A stretch of DNA of 64,000 bases from UBA6168 sp964573725 (GTDB lineage: Bacteria; Bacteroidota; Bacteroidia; Chitinophagales; Saprospiraceae), in contig CAZNLJ010000004.1 in the NCBI GenBank assembly GCA_964573725.1, forward strand, positions 1 through 64,000. The letters are read 5' to 3'. Below the pieces are notes generated by a model. It was not told the DNA's origin, did no database searches, and saw nothing but the letters and a program-made list of their open reading frames with translations. The position numbers and the translations under genes were made by a program. Below, piece after piece: positions 1-9,421 of the stretch; positions within the stretch are counted from its first letter, which is position 1, and each line of letters begins with the position of its first letter.

Positions 1-147
1 CTATGTGAATAATTTTTCAGCTTTCAAAAATTCTGACCTGCGAAAGGTCAGTTAATTATTTCTTAGTACCGAGGTGCGGAAGATGAGTTACACCGGGCGG
101 CGGTACGGATTTGGAGGGTAAGGCCATGGGCGTAAAGATCTGCAGAC

Positions 148-161
148 CGTTCGTACGAACG
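148..161. promoter_or_regulatory. 14-bp perfect palindrome downstream of maeB
   Basis: CGTTCGTACGAACG reads identically on both strands. It lies about 54 bp past the maeB stop codon. It could be an operator for a gene to the left of the window or a chance palindrome. Nothing else was recognised in positions 1-214. Confidence 0.25.
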
Positions 162-214
162 TCCGGGCCACGGTTTTCGGTGGCATACCGGGTGTGCGGG
201 TGACCGGCGGTTTT

Positions 215-2518
215 TTAGCGCTTGTTTCCGTCCGCCGACAATTGGGCATGGACGGCGGCCACGCCGGCCATGCTGACGATCTGCCGGACGCTGGCACCCA
301 GTTGAAGGATGTGGACGGGTTTTTTCAAGCCCATCAGGATGGGGCCGATGATATCGACATTGGAGACGTCACGCAACAGGTTATAGGCGATATTGGCGGC
401 GGATAGCGCCGGGAAGATCAGGACATTGGCCCGTTCGTCGCCGAGTTTGGAGAAGGGATAGAACTGGTTCCGGACATCCGGGTTCAGGGCCATGTGCGCT
501 TGCATTTCGCCGTCGACCAACCATTCCGGGTGCCGTTCGTGGAGGATGGCGGTGGCACGGTGCATGAGTTTGGCGGATTCGCCGTCGGCGACGGAGCCGA
601 AGTTGGAATAAGTGACCAGGGCGATCCGGGGTTTGATATTGAGCGCTTCCACCTCCTCGTGCACGAGTTCCGTGATATCGGCGATATCCTCGGGTGTCAG
701 GTGATGGTTGATGGTCGTGTCCGCGAGAAAGAGCGGCCCGTTCTTGGTCATGACGATGTGCATGCTGGCGACCTTACGGACGCCCTCCCGGGCGCCGATG
801 ATCTGCAGGGCCGGCCGGACGGTGTAGGGATATTTTTTGGAAAGCCCTCCGATCATGGCATCGGCTTCCCCGACCTCGACCATCATGGCGCCGTAATAGC
901 TTCTGCTGCGCATGATATCTTCCGCTTCGAGGCGGTTGAACCCTTTCCGTTTCCTTTTTTCGTAGAAAGTCTGGGCGTAGGCCAGGAGGGTTTGTTGTTC
1001 CGAATCATCGATGGGGAATTGCGGGTCGATGATGCGGACGCCGGGAAGGGTGATGCCGAGGTCCTGCAGCATTTCGTCGATCCGTTGGCGGTTACCGAGA
1101 AGGATGGGAAGGGCTATCTTTTCCTCCAGGACAACGCGGGCCGCCTTCAGGACGGAGATATGTTCGGCGTCCACGAAGACGACGCGTTTGAGGTCTTGCC
1201 GGGCTTTGGTTTCGAAGATGCGGGCGATGGGGTTGTCGTTACCGAGGCGGTTGGCGAGTTCGGATTCGTATTTTTCCCAGTCGGCGATGGGGGTACGGGC
1301 GACGCCGGAATCCATGGCGGCCCGGGCGACCGCCGGGGCGACGCAGGTGATGAGCCGCGGGTCCACCGGTTTGGGGATGATGTAATCCTTTCCGAATTTC
1401 AGGTTGGTGCTGCCATAGGCGAGGTTGACGATATCCGGGACCGGGCGTTTGGCCAATTCGGCGAGGGCCTTGACGGCCGCCAGTTTCATATCCTCGTTGA
1501 TTTCGGTCGCATGGACATCCAGGGCGCCTCGGAAGATGAAGGGGAAGCCCAGGACGTTGTTGACCTGATTGGGATAATCGGACCGGCCGGTCGCCATGAT
1601 GCAATCGGGCCGGGCCGCGGTGGCGTCCTCGTAGCTGATTTCCGGGGTCGGGTTGGCCATGGCGAAGATGATGCAATCCTTGGCCATGGGCCGGACCATG
1701 TCCTGATGGAGCACATTTCCTTTCGATAATCCGATGAAGACATCGGCTCCCCGGAGTGCCTCGGCGAGGGTGGTATCGGCGGGTAGCGTGCCGTTCACGA
1801 ATTCGTGCTTCTTTCCGTCCAGGTTTTTCCGGTCGGGGTGGAGCAGCCCCTTGCTGTCGAACATGAATATGTTACGCTTGTCTGCGCCCAGGCCGACGTA
1901 GAGTTTGGTGCAGGAAATGGCGGAAGCACCGGCACCGTTGACGATGATTTTAACCTGGGCGATATCCTTGCCGACGAGTTCCAGGGCATTGAGCAGGGCG
2001 GCGGCGCTGATGATGGCGGTCCCGTGCTGGTCGTCGTGCATGACCGGGATTTGGAGCTCCTTTTTGAGCCGTTCCTCGATTTCGAAACACTCCGGTGCGG
2101 AGATATCCTCGAGATTGATTCCGCCGAAGGTCGGTTCGAGTATCTTGACGGTCCGAACGAATTCGTCGACATCCTTGGTGTTGAGCTCCAGGTCGAAGCA
2201 ATCGATATCGGCGTAAATCTTGAACAGCAGTCCCTTGCCTTCCATCACGGGTTTGCCGGCTTCCGGACCGATATCCCCCAATCCCAATACCGCCGTGCCG
2301 TTGCTGATGACGGCGACCAGGTTGCCCTTCGCGGTATATTTGTATACATCGTTGGGCTGGCGGGCGATGGCGAGGCAAGGCTCCGCAACGCCGGGTGAGT
2401 AGGCCAGGGAAAGGTCGCGTTGGTTGGCGGTCTCCTTGGTCGGAATGACCTCTATCTTGCCGGGGCGGCCTTTGGCGTGGTAGAGGAGGGCGTCTTCCTT
2501 CAATTTGGTCTTATCCAT
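215..2518 (-). CDS. maeB: NADP-dependent malic enzyme, hybrid with phosphotransacetylase domain
   Basis: Oxidatively decarboxylates malate to pyruvate in the cytosol, supplying NADPH. The 767-residue length is that of the MaeB hybrid class. The N-terminal malic domain has the SLAYSPGVAEPC segment (Tyr40) and Lys95 region. The metal/substrate motif HDDQHGTA is at 161-168 and the Rossmann glycine motif GAGASA at 195-200. From about residue 430 the protein continues as a phosphate acetyl/butyryl-transferase-like domain, which in this class is regulatory (acetyl-CoA sensing) rather than catalytic (family knowledge). It is transcribed alone and divergently from the GH109 gene. A TAGATTTG box about 50 bp upstream is a possible promoter element. 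Confidence 0.95.
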   Translation of the reverse strand: MDKTKLKEDALLYHAKGRPGKIEVIPTKETANQRDLSLAYSPGVAEPCLAIARQPNDVYKYTAKGNLVAVISNGTAVLGLGDIGPEAGKPVMEGKGLLFKIYADIDCFDLELNTKDVDEFVRTVKILEPTFGGINLEDISAPECFEIEERLKKELQIPVMHDDQHGTAIISAAALLNALELVGKDIAQVKIIVNGAGASAISCTKLYVGLGADKRNIFMFDSKGLLHPDRKNLDGKKHEFVNGTLPADTTLAEALRGADVFIGLSKGNVLHQDMVRPMAKDCIIFAMANPTPEISYEDATAARPDCIMATGRSDYPNQVNNVLGFPFIFRGALDVHATEINEDMKLAAVKALAELAKRPVPDIVNLAYGSTNLKFGKDYIIPKPVDPRLITCVAPAVARAAMDSGVARTPIADWEKYESELANRLGNDNPIARIFETKARQDLKRVVFVDAEHISVLKAARVVLEEKIALPILLGNRQRIDEMLQDLGITLPGVRIIDPQFPIDDSEQQTLLAYAQTFYEKRKRKGFNRLEAEDIMRSRSYYGAMMVEVGEADAMIGGLSKKYPYTVRPALQIIGAREGVRKVASMHIVMTKNGPLFLADTTINHHLTPEDIADITELVHEEVEALNIKPRIALVTYSNFGSVADGESAKLMHRATAILHERHPEWLVDGEMQAHMALNPDVRNQFYPFSKLGDERANVLIFPALSAANIAYNLLRDVSNVDIIGPILMGLKKPVHILQLGASVRQIVSMAGVAAVHAQLSADGNKR

Positions 2519-2569
2519 GTTTCTTGATGTGTTGGGTTCGGGCAGCCGGAGAACTTGTCATCCGTGCCG

Positions 2570-2577
2570 CAAATCTA
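2570..2577 (-). promoter_or_regulatory. Possible -7 box of maeB
   Basis: On the minus strand this reads TAGATTTG, matching the Bacteroidota -7 consensus TAnnTTTG. It sits 51 bp before the maeB ATG. No TTTG at the expected -33 spacing was found, so support is partial. Confidence 0.4.
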
Positions 2578-2892
2578 ACCTTTCGCGGGCAGTTCCGGGA
2601 GACTCCGCACCCGGCAAATTGTCGGGCAGCATGGCCGCTGTATGATTTATGCCCGGTACCGGCGTTTTCCGGGCTGCCGGGACGGCGGGAATCCGGGCTC
2701 CCCGCTGCGCGGGGATGGGGTCCGCGAATTAGACGATTCGGCTAATTAGTGGATTTTTTTTAAAAGACACTACCCGAGGAACCAGCCTGGGAGGAATGAG
2801 GAAGTTTCTTTCTCCCCCCGGTGCGGGGAGCGGGGAGGAAGCGGATAGGCGGGGGGCGGCCGTGATTGGTATTTGCAAACGGCAATTTGTTT

Positions 2893-2924
2893 TTTGGTAA
2901 TTCCACCCCGGCGAAATACATTTG
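2893..2924 (+). promoter_or_regulatory. Bacteroidota-type promoter (-33 TTTG / -7 TACATTTG) for the GH109 gene
   Basis: TTTG at 2893-2896 and TACATTTG at 2917-2924 are separated by exactly 20 bp. This is the spacing known for the primary sigma factor of Bacteroidota. It implies a start near 2931 and a leader of about 100 nt before the ATG at 3033. The rest of the 2519-3032 gap holds a short CCCCGC/GCGGGG hairpin at 2700-2714 and an AATTAG/CTAATT inverted repeat followed by a T-run near 2727-2761. No gene was seen in it. Confidence 0.65.
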
Positions 2925-3032
2925 TTTGCACAGCATAAATTCACCAACTGCGGCACCCTCGGACCGGGAAGCGGTCCCCAAGGACGGACACACCGGTATC
3001 CGGGCGGATGGCGCCGAAAAAAAATTAGGTCT

Positions 3033-4430
3033 ATGAAGAACCTGGACAGGAGATCGTTCCTTCGCAAGACTTCCCTTTCCGCTGCGGCGGTCGCCTCCGC
3101 TTCTCTGCGCTCCGCGCCAATCGAAACCTATCCGACCCGGCCTTCGGCTGGCCGTTACATGGGGGATTTCGCCGCTCCGAAGCTGGAAACCGTCCGGATT
3201 GCCGTCATCGGTGTCGGTGCCCGCGGCCCTTCGCACCTGCTGTTCGCGGCATCCCTGCCCGGAACGGAAATCGTCGCCGTCAGCGACCTGTATGAGGACA
3301 ACGCCACCAAGTGGGCGGAAAAAGCCCGGGAAAAAGGCGCCGGACAGCGGCATCGCAACATCCGCACCTATTTCGGGGATCCCGACAAGTGGCGGCAAAT
3401 GCTGGAAGAGGTCCGTCCGGACATGGTATTCATCTGTACAAATTGGAACAACCATGCCGTGATGGCCATCGAGGCCATGCGAAAAGGTGCACATGCCTTC
3501 GTGGAGGTTCCGATCGCCGTGACCCTGGAGGAGATGTGGGAAATCGTCGACACGTCCGAACAAACGCAGCGCCACTGCATGATGATGGAGAACGTCAACT
3601 ATGCCCGGGAGGAGCTGATGTACCTGAACATGTGCCGGCAAGGCCTCATCGGCGAACTCCTGCACGCGGAAGCGGCCTACATCCATGAATTGCGCTGGCA
3701 AATGGAGGAGCAGGAACGCGGTACCGGCTCCTGGCGGACCCTCCACTACGCGCACCGCAACGGAAACCTGTACCCGACCCATGGGCTCGGACCGGTCGCC
3801 CAATACATGAACCTGGCGAGAGGGGAGGACAATTTCGACAGCATCGTATCTTTTTCCACCCCATCCCTCGGCAGGAAAGCTTACGCCGCCGCCAATTATC
3901 CGGCCGACCACAAATGGAACCAGCTGGATTACAAGGGTGGAGACCTCAACACGTCCATCGTCAAGACCACGCTGGGCCGTACCATCCTGGTGCAATGGGA
4001 CGAAACCAGCCCCCGTCCCTACACCCGGCACAATCTCGTCCAGGGAACCAAAGGGACCCTCGCCGGATTCCCGACCCGCATCGCACTAGAAGGCGGCGTG
4101 GAAGGCCTCACCAAAGATCACCACACCTGGGTCCAGGGCGAACAGCTGGAGGCGGTCTACGAGCAGTACGACCATCCGCTCTACAAACGGCTGAACAGCG
4201 AAACCAAAGAAAGCGGGCACGGCGGCATGGACGGCATGATGGTCTACCGGATCATCGAATGCCTCCGCAACGGTTGGCCGCTGGACCAGAATGTCTATGA
4301 AGGTTGCTTCTGGAGTGCGGTCGGTCCGCTCAGCGAACGGTCGGTCGCCAGCGGTGGCGCTCCGCAACCTTTCCCGGATTTTACCCGGGGGAATTGGAAG
4401 GACACCCTGCCTTTGGGGATTGTTTCCTGA
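3033..4430 (+). CDS. GH109-type glycosidase (Gfo/Idh/MocA fold), Tat-exported
   Basis: Probable NAD-dependent alpha-N-acetylgalactosaminidase-like enzyme of glycoside hydrolase family 109, acting outside the cytoplasm. The start at 3033 gives 465 residues beginning with a twin-arginine signal (RRSFLRK at 6-12, then an Ala-rich stretch). The longer frame upstream of it is promoter/leader. The Rossmann motif GVGARG is at 60-65 and a YPTHG motif at 247-251. The C-terminal blocks with YDHPL, ESGHGGMDGMM and WSAVGPLSERS are those of GH109 proteins from Bacteroidota. It is a single gene between a Bacteroidota-type promoter and a hairpin terminator. The substrate is inferred from the family only; other family members act on different amino-sugar glycosides. 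Confidence 0.85.
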   Translation: MKNLDRRSFLRKTSLSAAAVASASLRSAPIETYPTRPSAGRYMGDFAAPKLETVRIAVIGVGARGPSHLLFAASLPGTEIVAVSDLYEDNATKWAEKAREKGAGQRHRNIRTYFGDPDKWRQMLEEVRPDMVFICTNWNNHAVMAIEAMRKGAHAFVEVPIAVTLEEMWEIVDTSEQTQRHCMMMENVNYAREELMYLNMCRQGLIGELLHAEAAYIHELRWQMEEQERGTGSWRTLHYAHRNGNLYPTHGLGPVAQYMNLARGEDNFDSIVSFSTPSLGRKAYAAANYPADHKWNQLDYKGGDLNTSIVKTTLGRTILVQWDETSPRPYTRHNLVQGTKGTLAGFPTRIALEGGVEGLTKDHHTWVQGEQLEAVYEQYDHPLYKRLNSETKESGHGGMDGMMVYRIIECLRNGWPLDQNVYEGCFWSAVGPLSERSVASGGAPQPFPDFTRGNWKDTLPLGIVS

Positions 4431-4532
4431 ACGGCGGCGGGCCTGCGGGATTCTTTCCTTGTCCCGGCAAGGGGCGGAAGGGTTCCCGGGGAATCCGGAT
4501 GATGCCGGGACCTTACACGGGAATGCGAATGG

Positions 4533-4574
4533 GAACGGGTACCTGACCTATCGATCGGGTACCCGTTCGGCGTT
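4533..4574. terminator. Bidirectional hairpin terminator
   Basis: A perfect 11-bp stem GAACGGGTACC / GGTACCCGTTC (4533-4543 with 4558-4568) has a 14-nt loop and is followed by GGCGTTTT. It lies between the convergent GH109 gene and the molybdenum hydroxylase gene, so it can serve both. The U-tract is short. Confidence 0.65.
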
Positions 4575-4602
4575 TTGACCGGCAGGAAGTGCGAACAAGG
4601 TA

Positions 4603-6795
4603 TCAGCCCAGCACCGACCGGTCGGCGAAGAAAGGCTGCGCATAGAGCCGTTTGCCGGTGGCGCGGTACAAGGCGTTCGCCAGGGCACCCACCACAGGTG
4701 GGTTCACCGGTTCACCCAGTCCGGTCGGATCCTCCTTGCTTTCCACGAAATGCACTTCGATGGCTTTGGGCGCCTCCTCCTGACGGATCAGCCGGTAGGC
4801 ATTGTAGTTGTCTTGTTGCGGCGTACCATCCTTGAAGGTGATGGCACTGTACAGCGCATGGCCGATGCCGTCCACGACACCACCTTCCGCGAGGTTGGCG
4901 GCGGCATCCGGATTCACCACGATACCGCAATCGATGGCACAGGTCACTTTTTCGATGACAGGTTTACCGCTGTCCATGCGGATGTCGACCACTTGGGCGG
5001 CGTAGGAATTGTGGCAGAAGTAAGCGGAGAAACCGCGGTGCAGTCCGTCCGTCGGCTCATCCCAGGCGGATTTCTCGCGCAGCAGCCGGATGACGCCGGC
5101 ATATCGGGCGGCATCGTAGTCGTTGTTTTCGCCGACAGGTTCCCGGGCGGCCCGATCGAAGAGCTCCAGTCGGAAATCCACCGGGTCTTTACCGGCGGCT
5201 TCCGCTACCTCGTCGAGGAAGGACTGCTCCGCACCGGCGATGAAGTTGGACCGGGGTGCACGCCAGGCACCGATGGAAATATTGCTGTCGAGGCGCCACT
5301 CCTCCGCCAGGTAATGGTCGACGGCACCTGCCGGGAAGCGGTTGGCGCTCACCAGGTTGTCATTGGTGCCGCCCCCGCGGACGTGGAAAGCGACCAATCG
5401 GTTGTCGGCATCCAGGGCCGCTCGGTAGGTGACCCGGTAAGCCGGCCGGTAGACCCCTTGCGTCATGTCGTCCTCCCGGGTGTACACCAACTTGACGGGC
5501 GCGTTCATCCGTTGCGAGATGACCGCGGCCTCGACGACGAAATGTCCGTACAAGCGGCGGCCGAAGCCGCCCCCCATGCGGGTCATCTGGATATCGATTT
5601 GCTCCAGCGGTATGCCCAGTCGGGCCGAAACGGATTTTTCCGTGAACTCCGGTGTTTGGATCGGACCGACCAAAGTGGCCTTCTCCGGTGTGACATGGGC
5701 GAAGAAATTCATCGGCTCCATGGTGCTGTGGGCCACAAAGGGGGCGGTATAAGTCCTTTCGATGACCTGGGCCGCTCCGCGGAACGCCGCTTCCGGATCA
5801 CCGTCCCGGCGCAACACCGTGGCCGGCCCCTGGTCCAGGGCCGCCATCCTGTCGGCATGCTGTTGGCTGCTTTCCGCGGGAGACACCTGCTCCCATTCCA
5901 CCCGGAGCGCTTTCTTGGCGTTCATCACTTCCCAGGTGGAGTTGCCGACCACGACGACAAGATCGTTGAAGGCGTCGGTATCCATCCATTGCTTTTCGTA
6001 ACCTTCCCCGTAGGTTTGGATGGAAAAGATATCGCGGATGCCCGGCATGGCGCGGGCTGCGGAGTCATCTACGGATTTCAGTTTCATGCCGAAGGCCGGC
6101 GCATGGACGACCATGGCGATGAGCATGCCTTCCTGGTAGTGGTCCAGGCCGTACAAGGGTTCGCCGGTGACGATCTTCCGGCCGTCCACATTCCGGCGGG
6201 AAGTGCCGATGATGCGGAAGTCCGCCGGCGACTTGAGTTCCACCGTCTCCGGGACCGGCAGGCCTGCGGCGGCGGAAGCTACCGACCCGTAGCCCGTTTC
6301 CCGTCCGGACGACTCATGCCGTAGGACACCGTCCCGGGTCGTCACCTCCTCCACCGGCACCTCCCACTGTCGGGCGGCCGCTTCCCGAAGCATCCGGCGC
6401 GCGGTGGCACCGGCCATGCGGAGGCTCTGCCAGCCTTGTCGGATGGATTGGCTGCCACCGGCCAATTGACGGGTAAAAATGGACGTGTCGAGCGGCGCCT
6501 GTTCCACCAATACCTGCTTCCAGTCCACATCCAGCTCCTCCGCCACGATCATCGGCATGGAGGTCTTGACGTTCTGGCCGATTTCGGGATTGGGCGACAT
6601 GATGGTCACCACGCCGTTCTCGCCGATCTTGATGAACCCGTTGATGCGGAACCATTCCTCGGGCATTTGCAGGAGCTCCTCCGGGGTAGGGCGGCAGGAG
6701 GCCAGCCAACTGAAGCCCAGCAGCATGCCGCCGCCGGCCAGGACGGATGATTTCAGGAAAGACCTTCTGCCGTATGTGGTACTTACGATTGTCAT
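4603..6795 (-). CDS. Molybdopterin-binding large subunit, isoquinoline 1-oxidoreductase (IorB) type
   Basis: Catalytic subunit of a two-component xanthine-oxidase-family hydroxylase that oxidises aldehydes or N-heterocycles, exported to the periplasm. The 730 residues open with a Tat signal (RRSFLK at 10-15) followed by WLASC (Cys34), which resembles a lipobox. The Moco-binding motif GGGFGRR is at about 408-414. HSTMEPMN lies near 356 and a C-terminal GLGEPVNPP segment near 692-700 carries the expected catalytic Glu. The fused two-half arrangement without a FAD subunit gene marks the IorB type. It lies 39 bp after the 2Fe-2S subunit gene. No maturation (XdhC-like) gene is adjacent. The substrate is unknown. 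Confidence 0.88.
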   Translation of the reverse strand: MTIVSTTYGRRSFLKSSVLAGGGMLLGFSWLASCRPTPEELLQMPEEWFRINGFIKIGENGVVTIMSPNPEIGQNVKTSMPMIVAEELDVDWKQVLVEQAPLDTSIFTRQLAGGSQSIRQGWQSLRMAGATARRMLREAAARQWEVPVEEVTTRDGVLRHESSGRETGYGSVASAAAGLPVPETVELKSPADFRIIGTSRRNVDGRKIVTGEPLYGLDHYQEGMLIAMVVHAPAFGMKLKSVDDSAARAMPGIRDIFSIQTYGEGYEKQWMDTDAFNDLVVVVGNSTWEVMNAKKALRVEWEQVSPAESSQQHADRMAALDQGPATVLRRDGDPEAAFRGAAQVIERTYTAPFVAHSTMEPMNFFAHVTPEKATLVGPIQTPEFTEKSVSARLGIPLEQIDIQMTRMGGGFGRRLYGHFVVEAAVISQRMNAPVKLVYTREDDMTQGVYRPAYRVTYRAALDADNRLVAFHVRGGGTNDNLVSANRFPAGAVDHYLAEEWRLDSNISIGAWRAPRSNFIAGAEQSFLDEVAEAAGKDPVDFRLELFDRAAREPVGENNDYDAARYAGVIRLLREKSAWDEPTDGLHRGFSAYFCHNSYAAQVVDIRMDSGKPVIEKVTCAIDCGIVVNPDAAANLAEGGVVDGIGHALYSAITFKDGTPQQDNYNAYRLIRQEEAPKAIEVHFVESKEDPTGLGEPVNPPVVGALANALYRATGKRLYAQPFFADRSVLG

Positions 6796-6834
6796 GACTT
6801 TTTCGGTTGGATGATGATAGGTCGAAAAGGGAAA

Positions 6835-7293
6835 TCAGCTGTTCCGGGCAGCGGTCTGGATGGCCGCCCGGATGCGGGTGTAGGTTCCGCAGCGACAGAT
6901 GTTGCCGTTCATGGCGGCCGTGATTTCCTCGTCCGTCGGATTCGGATTGGCCTTGAGCAGGGCGGCCGCATTCATGATCTGCCCCGCCTGACAATACCCG
7001 CATTGGGGTACGTCGTGTTCCAGCCAGGCTTTCTGGAGGGGATGGTCGCCGTTTTCGGACAAGCCCTCGATGGTCGTGACCGGCTGTTTGCCCACTTGGG
7101 CGACGGTCAGCTGGCAGGAACGGACGGCAATCCCTCCCAAGTGGACCGTGCAAGCCCCGCAGGCGGCGATCCCGCAGCCGTACTTGGTACCGGTCAGCCG
7201 GAGATGATCCCGCAATACCCAGAGCAAAGGCGTGGCGGGGTCCACGTCGACCTCCATTTGCTTTCCGTTGATGGTGAGGTTGAATTGAGCCAT
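6835..7293 (-). CDS. 2Fe-2S small subunit of the molybdenum hydroxylase (IorA type)
   Basis: Electron-transfer subunit partnering the IorB-like protein. The start at 7293 gives 152 residues. The N-terminal plant-ferredoxin-like domain has Cys40, Cys45, Cys48 and Cys60. The C-terminal four-helix domain has CGYC (98-101) and CRC (133-135), completing the two [2Fe-2S] clusters typical of this family. No signal peptide is visible, so export with the Tat-tagged large subunit as a folded complex is likely (family knowledge plus inference). It is the first gene of a two-gene operon. Confidence 0.92.
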   Translation of the reverse strand: MAQFNLTINGKQMEVDVDPATPLLWVLRDHLRLTGTKYGCGIAACGACTVHLGGIAVRSCQLTVAQVGKQPVTTIEGLSENGDHPLQKAWLEHDVPQCGYCQAGQIMNAAALLKANPNPTDEEITAAMNGNICRCGTYTRIRAAIQTAARNS

Positions 7294-7410
7294 AACCTGG
7301 AGGTTTTCCGCCGCAGGACCGGGCCTGTCCACCGCGTACCCTTCCCTTGGGAAATGCCTTGACGGTGAAAGCCCGGAATACGGCGGCATTTTTTGATGAG
7401 ATGCGAAGGA

Positions 7411-7418
7411 CAAATATA
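7411..7418 (-). promoter_or_regulatory. -7 box for the iorAB-like operon
   Basis: Minus-strand TATATTTG matches TAnnTTTG and sits 118 bp before the small-subunit start. No clear -33 TTTG was seen. It shares the 408-bp divergent gap 7294-7701 with the M81 promoter; no gene was seen in that gap. Confidence 0.45.
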
Positions 7419-7568
7419 ATGGAAAAAAGAGGTGTTGCGGTTGATTTTATTCAGCCGGAGCCCTTATTTCAGCCGCGGCGGAAGCCGTATCCGACGACGC
7501 AGCCCACAGGCAGGGGAAGGCGGAAGGCCAGGGCCTTGGGCATTCGGTCGGCGAACCCATTTTTTTTG

Positions 7569-7576
7569 TAAATTTG
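7569..7576 (+). promoter_or_regulatory. -7 box for the M81 peptidase gene
   Basis: Plus-strand TAAATTTG matches TAnnTTTG, preceded by a T-run. It lies 125 bp upstream of the preferred ATG at 7702 (98 bp from the alternative at 7675). Confidence 0.45.
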
Positions 7577-7701
7577 GACGCTCCGGTCGGACAATGACCG
7601 GGTCAAGCCAGCTGAATCCGCTCCCTTAGCGGCCGAAATCCTCCCGACGGGCGGGACTCCCCGCCTGTGGGAAAATGCCGTCGAGGGCCAAAAAAAATCC
7701 G

Positions 7702-9258
7702 ATGAAATCCACCGCTTCCAGGGGCGGCACCTGTTGGGCCGTCCTGTGCACCATGCTTCTTTCCCTGCCGATGGATGCCCGGGAACTTCCCCGCATTGCC
7801 ATTGCCGGCATCGCCATCGAATCCAGTACCTTTTCCCCGGCCAAGACCCACGAGGAAGCGTTCCATGCCCGATACAAGGGCGGAATTTTCTACGAATATC
7901 CATTCCTGGCGGAAGATGCCCCGCTCCGCCGCCGGGCGACCTGGCTGCCTACTGTCCGCGGCCATGCCCTCCCGGGTGGTATCGTCACCCGGGAGGCCTA
8001 CGAGTCCCTGGTCGGCAAGACCCTCCAGCTGCTCGCCGCCGAACTGCCGCTGGACGGCATTTTCTTCGACATCCACGGTGCCATGAGCGTGGAAGGACTG
8101 GACGACCCGGAAGGGGATTTCATCCTGCGCATCCGGAATCTCGTCGGTCCGGGGCCCTTGATCTCCACCTCCATGGACCTCCATGGAAACGTGTCCCGCC
8201 GCCTGGCCGAGCAAACCGACCTGATCACCTGCTATCGCATGGCGCCACACGAGGATGCCATGCAATCCAAGCAACGTGCCGCCGAAAACCTCGTCGAACG
8301 CTTGGAAAACGGCCGCGGAAAACCTCGCCACAAGGCATGGGTCAAGGTACCCATCCTCCTGCCGGGGGAGAAAACGAGTACCCGGGTGGAACCGGGCAAG
8401 CGCCTTTACGCCCTGATTCCGCCCCTGACCGAACAGGAAGGGGTCATCGACGCCGCGATTTGGATGGGATACCCCTGGGCGGACGAACCCCGCAACCACG
8501 GGGTCGTCATGGTCGTCGGCGACGACCGACCACAGGTAGAGGCGGCTGCGACCACCCTCGCCCGTGCGTTTTGGGACGTCCGGCACGAATTTGCATTCGT
8601 CGCGCCGACCACCAACCTCGAAGCCGGCATCCAGGAAGCCGTCCACAGCCCGGACCGCCCTTTCTTCATCAGTGACATGGGCGACAACCCTACCGCCGGC
8701 GGCGCCGGTGACGTCACCTGGACCCTGCAGGAAATCCTCCGCCACCCGACTCTGACGACCGGCGAACGGACCGTCATCTACGCCTCCATCCCCGGACCCG
8801 AGCTGGTGGCCCAAGCCTTGGAAAAAGGTATCGGCGCCACCGTCTCCGCCCAGGTCGGCGCCCTGGTGGACGACCGGTACGCACCCCCGCTGCTGCTGAC
8901 CGGAACCGTGGAAGCCATCCATTCCGGCGACCCGCACGCGGAAACGGAAGTGGTCGTCCGAACCGGCAATTTCCGGGTCATCGTCACCAAACAGCGCAAA
9001 CCCTACCATTATGAAAAGGATTTTTCCACCCTCGGCCTCGATATCCGACAAGCGGATATCGTCTTTGTGAAAATCGGATATCTCGTACCCGAATTGTACG
9101 AAATCCAACAAGGCTGGCGCATGGCCCTCACCCCCGGCGGTGTCGACCAGGACCTCCACCGGCTGCCCTACCGCCGCATCCAACGACCGATGTTCCCGCT
9201 GGACGAGTTCCCGACACCGCCGGACCTGACACCCGTTTTCATTCCCGTGACGGAATAA
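7702..9258 (+). CDS. M81-family metallopeptidase (MlrC-like)
   Basis: Member of the MlrC/DUF1485 family, zinc peptidases first known from microcystin degradation; the natural substrate here is unknown. The start at 7702 gives 518 residues with a signal-like N-terminus (Cys/Trp/Leu-rich, ending near DARELP). An in-frame ATG at 7675 only adds nine charged residues. Likely metal ligands are visible in FDIHGAMS, SMDLHGN and MAPHEDA. The second half carries the MlrC C-terminal domain (SDMGDNPTAGGAGD). It stands alone, convergent with the GH9 gene; no clear terminator was found in 9259-9421. Confidence 0.85.
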   Translation: MKSTASRGGTCWAVLCTMLLSLPMDARELPRIAIAGIAIESSTFSPAKTHEEAFHARYKGGIFYEYPFLAEDAPLRRRATWLPTVRGHALPGGIVTREAYESLVGKTLQLLAAELPLDGIFFDIHGAMSVEGLDDPEGDFILRIRNLVGPGPLISTSMDLHGNVSRRLAEQTDLITCYRMAPHEDAMQSKQRAAENLVERLENGRGKPRHKAWVKVPILLPGEKTSTRVEPGKRLYALIPPLTEQEGVIDAAIWMGYPWADEPRNHGVVMVVGDDRPQVEAAATTLARAFWDVRHEFAFVAPTTNLEAGIQEAVHSPDRPFFISDMGDNPTAGGAGDVTWTLQEILRHPTLTTGERTVIYASIPGPELVAQALEKGIGATVSAQVGALVDDRYAPPLLLTGTVEAIHSGDPHAETEVVVRTGNFRVIVTKQRKPYHYEKDFSTLGLDIRQADIVFVKIGYLVPELYEIQQGWRMALTPGGVDQDLHRLPYRRIQRPMFPLDEFPTPPDLTPVFIPVTE

Positions 9259-9421
9259 GCCCATCCCGCCCGCCGGACGCAAGGCCCTTGGCTTGGGCGA
9301 CCCACCCCTGCCCACCTGAGACCGGGCTCGCTTTAGAAGGGACAAGGCGTATTCCGGTACCGGTACGGCCGATCCGGCGTATGCGCACCTCCTTACCCGC
9401 AGCTGCCCACGGCCGGTCCCT

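Noticed and set aside
494..1729. 411-residue frame opposite maeB
   Set aside because: Antisense shadow of a highly conserved enzyme.
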